From Taklimakanibacter lacteus (GTDB lineage: Bacteria; Pseudomonadota; Alphaproteobacteria; Rhizobiales; Aestuariivirgaceae): a stretch of 64,000 nucleotides of DNA. Below, in pieces: positions 1 to 8,721 of this stretch. Each line of letters opens with the position of its first letter. The stretch's first letter is position 1. The stretch lies in contig QOZQ01000002.1 in assembly GCA_003576695.1 (NCBI GenBank), forward strand, positions 186,001-250,000. Reading direction: 5' to 3'. The position numbers were made by a program, and so were the translations under genes. Under the pieces are notes generated by a model. It ran no database searches. It saw nothing but the letters and a program-made list of their open reading frames with translations, and had not been told where the DNA came from.

Positions 1-43
1 GGTATAGGTGAGCATGTCTACTTAGCCTCACCATCTCTAGATA

Positions 44-207
44 TTCCCCCTCTCCCGTGCGCCAGCATGGGAGAGGGTGCCCGAAGGGCGGGTGAGGGCT
101 CTCTGTTTACGTAGCGAGTGCTCTTCAACATCTTTGTTCAGCCGATGAAGAGCCCTCATCCGGCCTTCGGCCACCTTCTCCCACGCTTCGCGCAGGAGAA
201 GGGGAAA
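44..207. repeat. Long dyad repeat, family A copy 1
   Basis: An intergenic element built from nested inverted repeats. The outer arms are CCCTCTCCCG and its complement-like GGAGAAGGGG. The inner arms are GAGGGCTCT and AGAGCCCTC, each followed by a CCGAAGGGC/GGCCTTCGG-type hairpin. Related copies occur at 5364-5527 and 61152-61291. It lies directly downstream of the 3' end of the binding-protein gene at 231. Nothing else is recognisable in bases 1-230. Short translated stretches through it are not genes. Confidence 0.85.
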
Positions 208-230
208 ATACGGAGAGCGCGCGCCGCGTT

Positions 231-1781
231 TTACGCACTCTTGAATGCATGGAAGATCGGTCCGCCATGGGGCAGGAGCGCCGGCGTGATCGTGTCGCTA
301 TAGCCGATGCCGGTCACGCCATGGGTGAGGAAGACATAGGCGCCTCCCTCCTCCATCAGGTCCTGCATGCGGACATACATGTCATTGCGCTTCTTTTCAT
401 CCTGCTCGACCTTCGCCTGCTTGTTGAGCTCGCCGAATTCCGGGCTGTTCCAGCGTTCCCAGTTCCACACGCCGATCTGCTCCGGGGTGAACCAGTCGGT
501 GGCGAATGAAGGATCGGGCTGCATCGAGAAGCGGTTGATGATGATCTGGATCTTCTTCCAGGCATCGCCCGATTTCTGATCGCCCAGGCTCCAGAAGGTG
601 CCGGAATCATGCTGCTGGATCGTGGCGGTGATGCCGACCTCGGACAGATTGGCCTGCACCGCCTGGGCGGCGCTGACTTGCTCGGTCTTGTTCAGGATGT
701 CGATGGTGCATTCGAAACCTGAAGCCAGGCCGGCCTTGTTCAGGAGCTCGCGCGCCGCATCCGGATTATAGCCATAGATGTTCTTCTCGCGATGGCCGAT
801 GAGGCCTGGCGCAATGATGCCGGTCGCCGGTTCCGCCGCGCCGAAATAGGCGGCATCGAGCACGCTCGGCACATCGATCGCCTGCTGTACGGCGCGCCTC
901 ACTTCAAGCTTGTCGAAGGGCGGCGCCTCGACATTCATGCCGAGCCACACATAAGCGAGCGACGGCTTGACCGCGATCTTGCCGCCCTTGGGCGGCGTCT
1001 GCTTGAAACGCGGAATGGAGCTTGGCGCGATCCAGGTATAGTCGATGTCGCCGGCCTCGAGCGCCAGCTCCGCCGTCTTCTCGTCTTCGATCGGGATGAC
1101 ATGGATCTCGTCGAATTGCGGCGCTTCGCCCTTCCAGTCGGGATTGCGCGCCAGCACGACGCGCTGCTTGGGCTGCCATTCTTTCAGCAGATAGCGCCCG
1201 CATTGCGCCGGAGGCTTGGTGTCGAACTTGCCGCCCACGGCTTCCACCGCCTTGCGCGACACGATGCGGCCGGAACCGAAGACGAGGCCGACATTCCACA
1301 AAGGCGGAAAGGGCGCCTTCAGCACGATGGTGCCGGACTTCTCGTCCTTCACCTCGACATGGTCGAGCGCTTCCCAGTCGCCTTTGTAGACCGCATCGAG
1401 CTTGGGATCGATCATGCGCTCGAAGGAGAATTTGACGTCATCCGCCGTCACCGCTCCATGCCCGTCGGTCCAGACGAGTCCGTCCATCAGCGTGAATTCG
1501 ATATGGGTCGGGTCGGTCTGCTCCAGCCGGCTGGCGGCATCGAGCTTCCATTTCCACACATCGCCCGGCGTCATGTCGGCGAGGCCGACGAAGATGTTGC
1601 GCATGATGTCGTCTTCCGGCGCTCCCTTGCGGAAGGCCGGATCGAGATTCTGGATGTCGGCATAGGAGCGTACCTTGAGCGTCTTGCCGTCGGCCGACAA
1701 GGCAGCTCTGGAATAAAAGGCCGGTGAAAAGCCTGCCGCAGCCATCGCGGCCAGGATCTGGCGTCTGCTTAGCCCACTCAT
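231..1781 (-). CDS. ABC transporter substrate-binding protein, family 5 (peptide/nickel type)
   Basis: This 516-residue periplasmic binding protein should capture a peptide-like or other organic solute for an ABC importer. The N-terminus carries a twin-arginine-like signal (SRRQILAAM) followed by an alanine-rich stretch. The mature part has the SBP_bac_5 layout: an opening strand with NLDPAF, then the LVWTDGHGAVTADDVKFSFERM block typical of DppA/OppA relatives, here shortened in citation to DVKFSFERM. The ATG at 1781 follows a purine-rich GGGAGAGCGGAAG. No cognate permease lies next to it in the window, so the partner is either beyond base 1 or elsewhere. It is the last visible gene of a minus-strand run that includes the CocE-like hydrolase. 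Confidence 0.9.
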   Translation of the reverse strand: MSGLSRRQILAAMAAAGFSPAFYSRAALSADGKTLKVRSYADIQNLDPAFRKGAPEDDIMRNIFVGLADMTPGDVWKWKLDAASRLEQTDPTHIEFTLMDGLVWTDGHGAVTADDVKFSFERMIDPKLDAVYKGDWEALDHVEVKDEKSGTIVLKAPFPPLWNVGLVFGSGRIVSRKAVEAVGGKFDTKPPAQCGRYLLKEWQPKQRVVLARNPDWKGEAPQFDEIHVIPIEDEKTAELALEAGDIDYTWIAPSSIPRFKQTPPKGGKIAVKPSLAYVWLGMNVEAPPFDKLEVRRAVQQAIDVPSVLDAAYFGAAEPATGIIAPGLIGHREKNIYGYNPDAARELLNKAGLASGFECTIDILNKTEQVSAAQAVQANLSEVGITATIQQHDSGTFWSLGDQKSGDAWKKIQIIINRFSMQPDPSFATDWFTPEQIGVWNWERWNSPEFGELNKQAKVEQDEKKRNDMYVRMQDLMEEGGAYVFLTHGVTGIGYSDTITPALLPHGGPIFHAFKSA

Positions 1782-1858
1782 CTTCCGCTCTCCCTGTTTC
1801 CTCGCTTATGCGCCGGACAGGATGCGCCAGGAGACGAGAGCTTGGCAACCCTGCACTC

Positions 1859-3877
1859 TCAAAGGTGATCGCGAGGTATTCGATATGACCATTCGCGCGA
1901 GAACGGCACGGCATCGCCTTCGCGGGCGACAAGCTTGCCGGTAAGCACCAGCTCGGTGCGGGTGACGCTCATATTGGTCGTTGCCTCGACCGCGATATGG
2001 AAATCGTCGCGCTTATATTCCTTGCGCCATTTTGTTTCGGCGGTGGCTGAAAGCGGGTCATCCGGATGGATCCGATAGGTTCTCTCCGCTTTTACCCCAT
2101 AGGTCCAGTTATAGGCGTCGATCTGGGTGAGGCCGTCATCCTGCAGGCGATACATCTCGACATCGCCGCTCTTGAGATCACGCGTGATGGTGGAGGCGCT
2201 GGCGCCCTGGCGCAGCGCCGTCTTGCGCAGCGCCGGCGCATTCTCGGCCGGCGCGAAGCTCGGAAGCTGCGCATCCTCGGGGCGTTCCGCCCGCACCGGC
2301 AGATCGAGATGGCTCACGCCCGCTTTGATGCTGAGGGTCGCCGTCTCGGGCGAGGGCCAGACGATCGGCCAATAGGCCGTCGACAGCGCGAGCCGCAGCC
2401 GGTTGCCGGTTCCGATCCGCTGCCCGCAGTCATTCAGGCGGATCGCCACCTTGTAGCGCTTGCCGGGTTCCACCGGCTTCAGATCGACATGCCCGTCGCG
2501 ATGGGTGAGGTTGAGAAGCCCATAGGTGAGCCGCGTCGCCGATCCATCGGGCAGTACCTCCGACAAGGTTGCGGCGACAAAGGCATTGGGCCGGTCGGCC
2601 GCGACATCGAGATGGAGCACCGGCGCGCCGAGGAGATCGAGGGGCTGCATCAGGGGCAGGGTGTCGAAGACAAGCGAGCCGCCGGCCTCCTCGCGCTGGT
2701 CGCCCGGCTCGTCTGCCTCGAGCCCATAGGGACACCACTTGCCGGCGGCAAGGCCAATGGTCTGCGGCGAGGAAATGGCGAGCGTGAGATCGCTCGGTTG
2801 CGGAGCTTCGGTCAGGACATGGTCGCCGAGCGTGAGGCTGAGCGGCTTCGCCCCCTTGATCGGCCAGCCTGCCTCGCCGACCCAGCGCCCCGGACGCTCC
2901 TTATAGTGGCTGCGCGGCGGCACCGGGTCCTGGATCCAGGCGCGCAAAGGCGGCTCGTCCATGATGCCGGTTTCGATGCCTTTCAGCCATTTGTCCCACC
3001 AGCGCAAGGCTTCCTGCAGGAAGCCGATGCGCGGCCCGGGCTCGGCGAAATTCGGGTATTTATGCGCCCACGGACCGATGAGCGCCTTCTTCGGGCATGT
3101 GAGATGCTCCATCATGCGGAAGATGGCGTTGGAATAGCCATCCATCCAGCCGCCGACCAGATAGACCGGGCACTGTACGGCGCCATAGTCCTCGCAGATC
3201 GAGCCGTGCTTGTAGAGCTCATCGCGCCTTTGCCGCCGGTGCCATTCTTCCAGCCAGAAACCCGACTCGTTCAACCGGCCCATCCACAGATCGCGCCATT
3301 TGTCACCGACCAGCGCGGGATCGGGCGGGGTCGCGTTGATGCTGAACATCGTCGAGCCCCAGGCGAATTTGTCGACGAGGAGGCAGCCGCCCATGAAATG
3401 GATGTCATCGGCATAGCGGTCATCGGTTGAGCACAGCGAGATGACGGCCCTGAGCTCGGGCGGGCGGCGCGCCGCGATCTGCAATCCGTTGAAGCCGCCC
3501 CAGGATATGCCGATCATGCCGACCGATCCGGTCGACCAGGATTGCGCGGCGATCCATTTCAGCACCTCGAGCGCGTCATCCTGCTCCTGTTTGAGGTATT
3601 CGCCCTTGAGAACACCTTCGGAATCGCCGGCGCCCCGCATGTCGACGCGCAGCGAGGCATAACCGTGGCCGGCGAAATAGGGATGGTTCAGCGCGTCGCG
3701 CTCGGTCGTACCGTCGCGCTTGCGATAGGGCAGGTATTCGAGGATGGCGGGAACCGGCCTTTCCTCGGCATCGATCGGCAGCCAGATCATCGCCGACAGC
3801 TTGACCCCGTCCGACAGCGGAATCTCGGCATGCTCGATGATGCGGATGGCGCGTGGAAATTCGGTCCGTGTCTTCAT
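1859..3877 (-). CDS. CocE/NonD family alpha/beta hydrolase
   Basis: A predicted serine hydrolase of 672 residues, similar to cocaine esterase and X-Pro dipeptidyl-peptidases. Visible landmarks are YRKRD (about 51-55, oxyanion region), RGAGDSEG (81-88) and the nucleophile elbow GISWGG with Ser125. Later come GGWMDGY (likely acid residue) and IGPWAHKYP (likely catalytic His), followed by the beta-rich C-terminal jelly-roll. No signal peptide is evident. The ATG at 3877 shares one base with the stop of the upstream aldo/keto reductase-RidA gene (TGATG), so the two are probably translationally coupled. A TTG one codon earlier is possible but less likely. The substrate is unknown; an ester or amide is expected. 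Confidence 0.88.
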   Translation of the reverse strand: MKTRTEFPRAIRIIEHAEIPLSDGVKLSAMIWLPIDAEERPVPAILEYLPYRKRDGTTERDALNHPYFAGHGYASLRVDMRGAGDSEGVLKGEYLKQEQDDALEVLKWIAAQSWSTGSVGMIGISWGGFNGLQIAARRPPELRAVISLCSTDDRYADDIHFMGGCLLVDKFAWGSTMFSINATPPDPALVGDKWRDLWMGRLNESGFWLEEWHRRQRRDELYKHGSICEDYGAVQCPVYLVGGWMDGYSNAIFRMMEHLTCPKKALIGPWAHKYPNFAEPGPRIGFLQEALRWWDKWLKGIETGIMDEPPLRAWIQDPVPPRSHYKERPGRWVGEAGWPIKGAKPLSLTLGDHVLTEAPQPSDLTLAISSPQTIGLAAGKWCPYGLEADEPGDQREEAGGSLVFDTLPLMQPLDLLGAPVLHLDVAADRPNAFVAATLSEVLPDGSATRLTYGLLNLTHRDGHVDLKPVEPGKRYKVAIRLNDCGQRIGTGNRLRLALSTAYWPIVWPSPETATLSIKAGVSHLDLPVRAERPEDAQLPSFAPAENAPALRKTALRQGASASTITRDLKSGDVEMYRLQDDGLTQIDAYNWTYGVKAERTYRIHPDDPLSATAETKWRKEYKRDDFHIAVEATTNMSVTRTELVLTGKLVAREGDAVPFSREWSYRIPRDHL

Positions 3878-5349
3878 CAATCTATTATAGCCTCGGCGTC
3901 GATCTCGACATCATAATTCCCGATCAGCGCGCCGGCGGCGAGCAAGGTGTTTGCAGGCCTGATATGCCCGAAGACGCGGCCATGCGCCTTGGAGACCTCT
4001 TCCCAGTCATTCTGGTCGCGCAGATAGACGCGGGTGCGCACCACATCCTCCATCTCGCCGCCCAGCGCCTCGATGCTGGCGCGGATCTTGTCGAGGATAT
4101 AGACGGCCTGGCTCGCCGGGCTGCCTGGGGCGATGACTTCGCCTGCGCCATGTGTCGCGGTCGTGCCCGAGACCAGGATGCGGTTCCCGACCTTGACGGC
4201 GCGGCTATAGCCGGCCAGCGGTTCCCAGATGCTGCCCGTGTCGATGCGCAGCCGGTCCGGCCGCTCCGGCATCGGCTCGGCCTGATAGACTTTCGGGAAG
4301 GCCGCCAGATGGTGGCTGAGATCGCCGGAGGCGGTGAGGAAAGGCGGCCGCCGGTATTCATCGCCACAATCGCCTTGGATCGGCGTGGTCAGGGCAAGGG
4401 CCTGATCGAGCACACGATGGTCATCCGCGTCGAGCGCGAAATCGAAGATCTTGAGATTGTCGGCCCGATGCTCGCGCTCGCCGAGCCTTGCCCCGATGAT
4501 GATGCCGGCGATGGCCTTCTGCTCGAGCACCCAGCGCGTCGCGACATTGCCGATCGAGACGCCATGCTTTTGCGCTATCTGATGGGCGGCGGAAAGGATC
4601 GCCTGCAGCGCGTCCCAGCCGCCGATCTGATCGACGAAGCGCAGATACTTCATCGTGCTCCAGTCGGCGGCCTGAGAGGGCCGCGCCCTTCCATGCCATT
4701 TCTCGGTGAGAAGCCCGCCCGCCAGCGTGCCATAGGCGAGAAGCCCGATGCCCGATTTGGCGCAGAACGCACTCATATCTCCCGCAGCGCGCCGGTCGAG
4801 CAGCGAGAAGCAGGCCTGGTTGGTGACGAGAGGAATGCCGTGGTCATGCAGCAGGCGCAGATGGCCGGTATCGAAATTGGTGGTGCCGAGATGGCCGATG
4901 CGGCCTTCCTGCTTGAGGCGGGTGAGTTCCTTCATCGCATCGATCCAGCCCGGATGCTGGAATGTCCACCAATGGAACTGGAGGAGATCGATCCTGTCCG
5001 CGCACAGGCGCCCGCAGGCCCTGTCCACCGCGGCGCGCACCACGTCGGGCGTCATCGGTCCGGGTGTCGGGCACCATTTGGTGGCGAGCACCGGTCGGTC
5101 GGCTCTCACCTTGCCGGCGCGATGAAGCTCATTGAAATGGCCGGATATGATTTCGGCGCTGCCATAGTGGTCGGCCATGTCGAATGTGTCGAAACCCGCT
5201 TCGGCATAGGCCTTCATGTCGAGGGCGAGGGCGGCGGGATCGAGAGCCCGGCCATCCTTCTCCATATCGGCGATCTGCCAAAGACCACAGAGGATCCGGC
5301 TGATTTCGAGATCGGGCGCAAGCGTGATGCGGTCGGGACGGCGGGTCAT
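3877..5349 (-). CDS. Aldo/keto reductase fused to a RidA (YjgF/YER057c) domain
   Basis: A 490-residue two-domain protein. Residues 1 to about 330 form an aldo/keto reductase barrel with the usual tetrad visible: Asp57, Tyr62, Lys91 and His126 (FDMADHYG, LATKW, LLQFHWW). Residues from about 365 to 490 form a RidA domain ending in VEIDAEAII. The RidA Arg that binds imine carboxylates (PAR in RidA) reads Asn467 here (RPANTLL), so this half is probably not a standard enamine deaminase. I chose the ATG at 5349 because the open frame upstream of it runs through the repeat at 5364-5527. The stop overlaps the CocE-like start. Confidence 0.88.
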   Translation of the reverse strand: MTRRPDRITLAPDLEISRILCGLWQIADMEKDGRALDPAALALDMKAYAEAGFDTFDMADHYGSAEIISGHFNELHRAGKVRADRPVLATKWCPTPGPMTPDVVRAAVDRACGRLCADRIDLLQFHWWTFQHPGWIDAMKELTRLKQEGRIGHLGTTNFDTGHLRLLHDHGIPLVTNQACFSLLDRRAAGDMSAFCAKSGIGLLAYGTLAGGLLTEKWHGRARPSQAADWSTMKYLRFVDQIGGWDALQAILSAAHQIAQKHGVSIGNVATRWVLEQKAIAGIIIGARLGEREHRADNLKIFDFALDADDHRVLDQALALTTPIQGDCGDEYRRPPFLTASGDLSHHLAAFPKVYQAEPMPERPDRLRIDTGSIWEPLAGYSRAVKVGNRILVSGTTATHGAGEVIAPGSPASQAVYILDKIRASIEALGGEMEDVVRTRVYLRDQNDWEEVSKAHGRVFGHIRPANTLLAAGALIGNYDVEIDAEAIID

Positions 5350-5363
5350 TACTCTCTCATAGT

Positions 5364-5527
5364 TTCCCTTCGCCCGTGCGCAGCATGGGAGAAGGTGGCG
5401 CGAAGCGCCGGATGAGGGCTCTTTATTGGAAGAAATCCAAGCCGCAAAGGGCGGCATAATTGCACGAAGAGCCCTCACCCGCCCTTCGGGCACCCTCTCC
5501 CATTGCTTCGCAACGGGAGAGGGGGAA
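5364..5527. repeat. Long dyad repeat, family A copy 2
   Basis: Same architecture as 44-207: outer arms CCCTTCGCCCG and CGGGAGAGGG, inner arms GAGGGCTCT and AGAGCCCTC, with a CGAAGCGCCGG/CCCGCCCTTCGGG hairpin region. It sits between the 3' end of the binding-protein gene at 5546 and the start of the aldo/keto reductase-RidA gene. Confidence 0.85.
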
Positions 5528-5545
5528 TGTCTTAGAGAGCCCGCT

Positions 5546-6811
5546 TCAGTTGCCGATCTTGGCCTTGATCGCGTCGACATCGGCAGTCGTCATCTCGCCG
5601 ACCGTCGTGACCTCGCCTTTCTGGATGCGCCACAGGCGGAACGGCCCGGTGATGTCGCCATATTGATCGAAGGAGACGGGACCGATCACGCCTTCATATT
5701 TGATCGGTTTGCCTTCCTTGATCAGAGCGAGCGCCTTGGCGAACTCCTCCTTGCCGGCATGGATGACCGTGCCCCTGGGATCAAGCACCTTGTTGATCGC
5801 CTCCTTGATCGCCGCCGAGTCGGGCTTGCCGGCTTGCGCAATGGCGAGCCCGACGATGGCGCCCGCATCATAGGAGCGGTCGGCCGCCGGGTTGGACGGG
5901 TCGATGCCGGAGAATTCCTTGTAGTTCTTCATGAAGTAATCGGTCGATGGCGTCGGGCTGGTGCCCGACGAGGTGCCATAGGCGTCTTCGAGATATTTGT
6001 CGCCGACATTGGCGATGAAGTCCTTGCTGTTCATGCCGTCATTGAGCAGGAACTTCGCCACCCCGCCTTGCGAGATCCACTGCCTGGCGACGGTGGCGCC
6101 ATCGACCGGATAGGAGATGAGATAAAGCCCGTCGGGCGAGCCCGCCATGGCTGCGGTGACTTCCGCCTGGTAGCTGGGTTGCTTCTCATTATAGGGCGTG
6201 ACCGAGGCGATCTCGCCGCCCAGCGCCTTGTAGGCTTTCGAGAACTCGGCCACCATGTTGACGCCGAAGTCGTTGTTCACATGGATGACGGCGAGCTTCT
6301 TGAAGCCCTGGTCGAGCGCATATTTGGCGGCAGCGACCCCTTGCAGCGCATCCGACGTGATGGTGCGGAAGAACACGCCATTGGTCTTGCCGTCGCGCCC
6401 GAGCGCGCTCAGCGTCGGCGAGGAGGAAGCGGGTGAGACCTGCACCACTTTCGCAGGCCCGGTCACCGAGGTCAGGATCGGGATCGAGACGGACGAGATG
6501 ATGCCGCCGATGAGCACCGGCACCTTCTTCACCTGCACCAGTTGGGCCGCCACATCGACCGCCACATTGCCTTGGCTCTGGCTGTCGCGCGTGTCGGTCA
6601 GAAGCTTGCAGCCATTGATGACGCCACCGGCATCATTGATGTCGCGGAACGCCATCTCGACCGATTTGGCCCCGGCCTGGCCATACTCGCCGGCTGGCCC
6701 CGTCAGCTCCATGACGAGACCGACTGTGATATCGCAATCGGCGGCCTTGCCGGGCACCGACATGAGCGCCACGCCCGCCAACGCGGTCATGGCCAAAAAT
6801 GCATATTTCAT
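5546..6811 (-). CDS. Branched-chain amino acid type ABC transporter substrate-binding protein
   Basis: A 421-residue Peripla_BP_6 (LivJ-like) protein. The signal peptide MKYAFLAMTALAGVALM ends near GKAAD. The fold begins with ITVGLVMELTGPAGEYGQAG, seen here as the conserved MELTGPAGEYGQ. The ATG at 6811 has a strong GGAGGAGGAAGA leader; the longer open frame upstream has no such site. Its natural partners are the livGFHM genes on the opposite strand at 8722-12063, since no other Liv permease is nearby. Family members bind amino acids, amides, urea or aromatic acids; the sequence does not settle which. Confidence 0.9.
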   Translation of the reverse strand: MKYAFLAMTALAGVALMSVPGKAADCDITVGLVMELTGPAGEYGQAGAKSVEMAFRDINDAGGVINGCKLLTDTRDSQSQGNVAVDVAAQLVQVKKVPVLIGGIISSVSIPILTSVTGPAKVVQVSPASSSPTLSALGRDGKTNGVFFRTITSDALQGVAAAKYALDQGFKKLAVIHVNNDFGVNMVAEFSKAYKALGGEIASVTPYNEKQPSYQAEVTAAMAGSPDGLYLISYPVDGATVARQWISQGGVAKFLLNDGMNSKDFIANVGDKYLEDAYGTSSGTSPTPSTDYFMKNYKEFSGIDPSNPAADRSYDAGAIVGLAIAQAGKPDSAAIKEAINKVLDPRGTVIHAGKEEFAKALALIKEGKPIKYEGVIGPVSFDQYGDITGPFRLWRIQKGEVTTVGEMTTADVDAIKAKIGN

Positions 6812-6860
6812 GTGTCTTCCTCCTCCGTCCTTGTTGTTGGGCGGGCCTGCCCGCCTCTTG

Positions 6861-7256
6861 TCAATCTGCGATCCAGGTTTCCTGCAGATAGCGCCAGACG
6901 ACGCCGCAGGGCGCTCCGGGGGCGGCTTCGAACAGGGCCACCGATACGCGCTTTGACGTCTCGCCGTCACGATACTGTTCCTCGACATATTGGAGCAAGA
7001 TGTCCTGTGCGGTCTCGTGGAGGGGTCTGATGTCGTGGATGGCGATGCGGAAATCGGCCCGCGCCGTGGCCTTCTTGAGCGCCGTGATGATCTGCGGCCG
7101 GTTGACCCGCCGGCCTTCCGGCGTCACCATCGCCATATCCAGCGCCAGGGCCTTCTCGCAGCGGCTGAAATCGCGGTTGCGGCCGGTGAAGACGTCGACG
7201 AAATAGGCATGCAGCTCGACCACTTCGCGCGCCGCGGCTTGCCCGAGCGGTGTCAT
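6861..7256 (-). CDS. NTF2-like (SnoaL/DUF4440 type) protein
   Basis: A 131-residue single-domain protein with the pattern of the NTF2-like fold: an N-terminal helix, an RPQIITALKKA segment, and a strand run ending in GVVWRYLQETWI. Members are small enzymes or ligand-binding proteins of varied function, so no reaction can be assigned. The start overlaps the stop of the aldo/keto reductase gene by four bases (ATGA), placing it in the same operon as that reductase and the binding protein downstream. Confidence 0.7.
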   Translation of the reverse strand: MTPLGQAAAREVVELHAYFVDVFTGRNRDFSRCEKALALDMAMVTPEGRRVNRPQIITALKKATARADFRIAIHDIRPLHETAQDILLQYVEEQYRDGETSKRVSVALFEAAPGAPCGVVWRYLQETWIAD

Positions 7257-8305
7257 GACGCCTCCTTGTTGAGATTGTATTTCATGATCGACCCATGCCG
7301 TCCGTTTCGGTCGCGCTCAAGCGTGAATGTATCGCCCTCAGGTCCCCTGGCTTGCCGCAGCACATGAGCGATCGCGGCATGATCGGCTTGCGTCAGCCGG
7401 AGGGCGAAGATGGCCTGGTTGGCGGCGACATGCGAGCGGTTGCGCGCGCCGACAATGACCGCGCCGACCTGCGGGCGATCGAGGATCGCGCGGCTGGCGA
7501 TGGTGGCGATATCGCTTCGATGAGCATCGGCGATCCGGCGCAATGTGGCGAGCAGCTCCTGGAACAGATCCCAGCCGCCGAAATCATCGATGATGAGCTT
7601 GTATTTGGTGAGCGAGCGGTTCTCGAAAGGAGGCTTGGGCTCTCTCTTGCCCAGCCAGCGGTCGCTCAGGAAGCCGCCCGCCACCGAGCCATAGCAGAGG
7701 AGATGGACATCATGCGCGCGGCACAGCGCGACGAGGCCGTTTTCCGGGCGCGCATCGAGAAGCGAATATTGCACCTGCATGCTGGCGAGCGGAAAGCCCC
7801 GGGCGATCAGCTCGGCCGAATGCGGTGTGTCGAAATTGGTGCCGCCCAGGAGATCGATCTTGCCGTCCTGCTGCATCTCCGTGAGCCAGCGAGCAGCCTC
7901 GCCAGCCCCCGGTATTGCATAGTCCCACCAATGGAACTGCACGAGATCGAGCCGCTCCATATTGAGGCGTCCGAGCGACTGATCGATGACGGCTTGCACA
8001 TGGCGCTTCGAGATCACCGGCAAGATATCGAGATCGGGCACGAATTTGGTGTGGACCTTGATGCGCGCCAAGGCCTCAGGCCCATGGCTGTTGCGATAGG
8101 CGGTGCGGAACGCGCCGATGATCTCCTCGACGCCGGTATAGATGTCGGCACAGTCGAAGGTCGTGATGCCGGCTTCGGCGAAGGCGATGAGATCATCGAG
8201 CGCCATCTGCCGGTCGACCGCGCCATGGCCGCCGGCGAGCTGCCAGCCGCCGCGAATGACGCGCGAGATCGCATAGCCTGGGCGCAGGTCGAAGAACTCG
8301 GTCAT
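7253..8305 (-). CDS. Aldo/keto reductase
   Basis: A 350-residue NAD(P)H-dependent oxidoreductase of the TIM-barrel aldo/keto reductase family. The tetrad is visible as Asp51, Tyr56, Lys87 and His125 (DCADIYTG, VHTKF, LVQFHWWDY). It resembles the N-terminal half of the fusion protein at 3877-5349, including the QFHWW motif, so the two are probably old paralogues. Both its ends overlap neighbours by four bases, so it is co-translated with the TIGR04076-like and NTF2-like genes. The substrate is unknown; a sugar-derived or other small aldehyde/alcohol is plausible. Confidence 0.88.
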   Translation of the reverse strand: MTEFFDLRPGYAISRVIRGGWQLAGGHGAVDRQMALDDLIAFAEAGITTFDCADIYTGVEEIIGAFRTAYRNSHGPEALARIKVHTKFVPDLDILPVISKRHVQAVIDQSLGRLNMERLDLVQFHWWDYAIPGAGEAARWLTEMQQDGKIDLLGGTNFDTPHSAELIARGFPLASMQVQYSLLDARPENGLVALCRAHDVHLLCYGSVAGGFLSDRWLGKREPKPPFENRSLTKYKLIIDDFGGWDLFQELLATLRRIADAHRSDIATIASRAILDRPQVGAVIVGARNRSHVAANQAIFALRLTQADHAAIAHVLRQARGPEGDTFTLERDRNGRHGSIMKYNLNKEAS

Positions 8306-8652
8306 GGTTGGTCGAGCTTGACGGCGGTGGTCTCGGAATGCCGGAAGCGCCTTTTGCCGAGCCTTGTGATGCGCAGCCGGCTCGGGCAGTTGGGATCGGG
8401 ACAGGCGATGTCCGCATCGCTCGTCATCCAGTCGTTTTGATGGGTTTCGCGCTGCTTGGCGGCCAGCAGCGGCAGCACCGAGGCGAGCGAATAGATGGAG
8501 ATGCCCTGGCCCTCCGGCAGATAGAGCATCTCGCCCTTGAGCTCGAAATAATCACCGACCTTCGCGCCGCAATAGAGCCTGGCCCCTTCCGGCGCCACCA
8601 CTTCCACGCGCAGGTCGTAAAGCTCGAAACTGTCGTCAGGGACAGCGGCCAT
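8302..8652 (-). CDS. TIGR04076-like small cysteine protein
   Basis: A 116-residue protein resembling the TIGR04076 family: an opening strand (ELYDLRVEVV), CGAKVGDYFEL, a hydrophobic SIYSLASVLPLL segment, and a C-terminal CPDPNCPSRLRITRLGKRR region. The family has no settled function, but the conserved cysteines suggest metal or redox chemistry. The ATG at 8652 is favoured because AGAGGA lies ten bases upstream; a TTG two codons earlier is too close to it. It is the first gene of the minus-strand operon and diverges from livG across 69 bases. Confidence 0.65.
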   Translation of the reverse strand: MAAVPDDSFELYDLRVEVVAPEGARLYCGAKVGDYFELKGEMLYLPEGQGISIYSLASVLPLLAAKQRETHQNDWMTSDADIACPDPNCPSRLRITRLGKRRFRHSETTAVKLDQP

Positions 8653-8721
8653 GAACAATCCATCCTCTGGTGATGAAGCGGGAGGAATGATAACAGCTAC
8701 ATATATTTAAGGGGAAGGGGT

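Noticed and set aside
5350-5580. N-terminal extension of the aldo/keto reductase-RidA protein
   Set aside because: The extra 77 codons translate the family A repeat and lack a ribosome site; the ATG at 5349 starts at the normal family position.
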